Positions 5,352 to 5,364 of a DNA stretch of 5,364 nt are shown piece by piece. The stretch covers positions 1-5,364 of the forward strand of contig JBCDBY010000303.1 in the NCBI GenBank assembly GCA_039182715.1, given 5' to 3'. Below the pieces are notes generated by a model. It worked only from the letters and a program-made list of their open reading frames with translations. It made no database searches and was not told the DNA's origin. A program made the translations under genes and the position numbers. The DNA comes from JBCDBY01 sp039182715. GTDB taxonomy: Bacteria > Planctomycetota > PLA2. Numbering within the stretch: position 1 is the first letter of the stretch; the number at the start of each line of letters is the position of its first letter.

Positions 5352-5364
5352 ATAGCGGGATTAC

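Noticed and set aside
5346..5357. Inverted repeat CGCTA-GA-TAGCG at the last stop codon
   Set aside because: The two-base spacer cannot form a stable hairpin loop and the window ends seven bases later, so no terminator can be supported.
1..5364. CRISPR arrays, tRNA or rRNA genes, insertion sequences
   Set aside because: No direct repeat series, cloverleaf-like sequence, rRNA signature, transposase or flanking inverted repeats were seen on either strand.

Overview
The window is a high-GC, gene-dense stretch from a bacterium. It begins inside a divergently transcribed mutS gene on the minus strand (852 down to 1, truncated at the window edge). Five plus-strand genes follow. The GC-biased third codon positions, secretory signals and gene content suggest an environmental Gram-negative-type bacterium; Planctomycetota or Myxococcota-like lineages are possible, but the sequence alone does not settle this.

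Layout. (1) 1-852, minus: N-terminal 284 codons of MutS. (2) 853-954: short divergent intergenic region. (3) 955-3538, plus: a compact three-gene block. It holds a predicted seven-helix membrane protein of unrecognised family, a four-helix ABA4-like membrane protein, and a TAXI-type TRAP solute-binding protein that is membrane-anchored at both ends of its binding domain. (4) 3585-4340 (or 4415): a secreted thioredoxin-like/coiled-coil protein. Its frame runs from a good Shine-Dalgarno and signal peptide through one in-frame UGA. (5) 4425-4493: two tandem hairpins, the second a strong intrinsic terminator. (6) 4548-5351: a second secreted thioredoxin-like protein, also with exactly one in-frame UGA.

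The main result is that the last two genes both look like selenoprotein genes. Conventional ORF calling would cut each one: the first loses its signal peptide and a Cys-Sec pair, and the second is split into two ORFs. In both, the UGA is followed by a hairpin with G residues in its apical loop, as expected for a bacterial SECIS element. In the second protein the Sec sits where the redox cysteine of a thioredoxin fold would be. In the first, the fold has no active-site cysteines and the Cys-Sec pair lies at the predicted mature N-terminus, ahead of a glycine-rich linker. The pair suggests an extracytoplasmic selenium-dependent redox function, which is inference. The host would need selA, selB, selC and selD elsewhere.

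The first of these genes also has an in-frame amber codon near its 3' end. Coding-like sequence continues for 24 codons beyond it, to a UGA just before the terminator hairpins. This could be a recent truncation, a sequencing error or readthrough.
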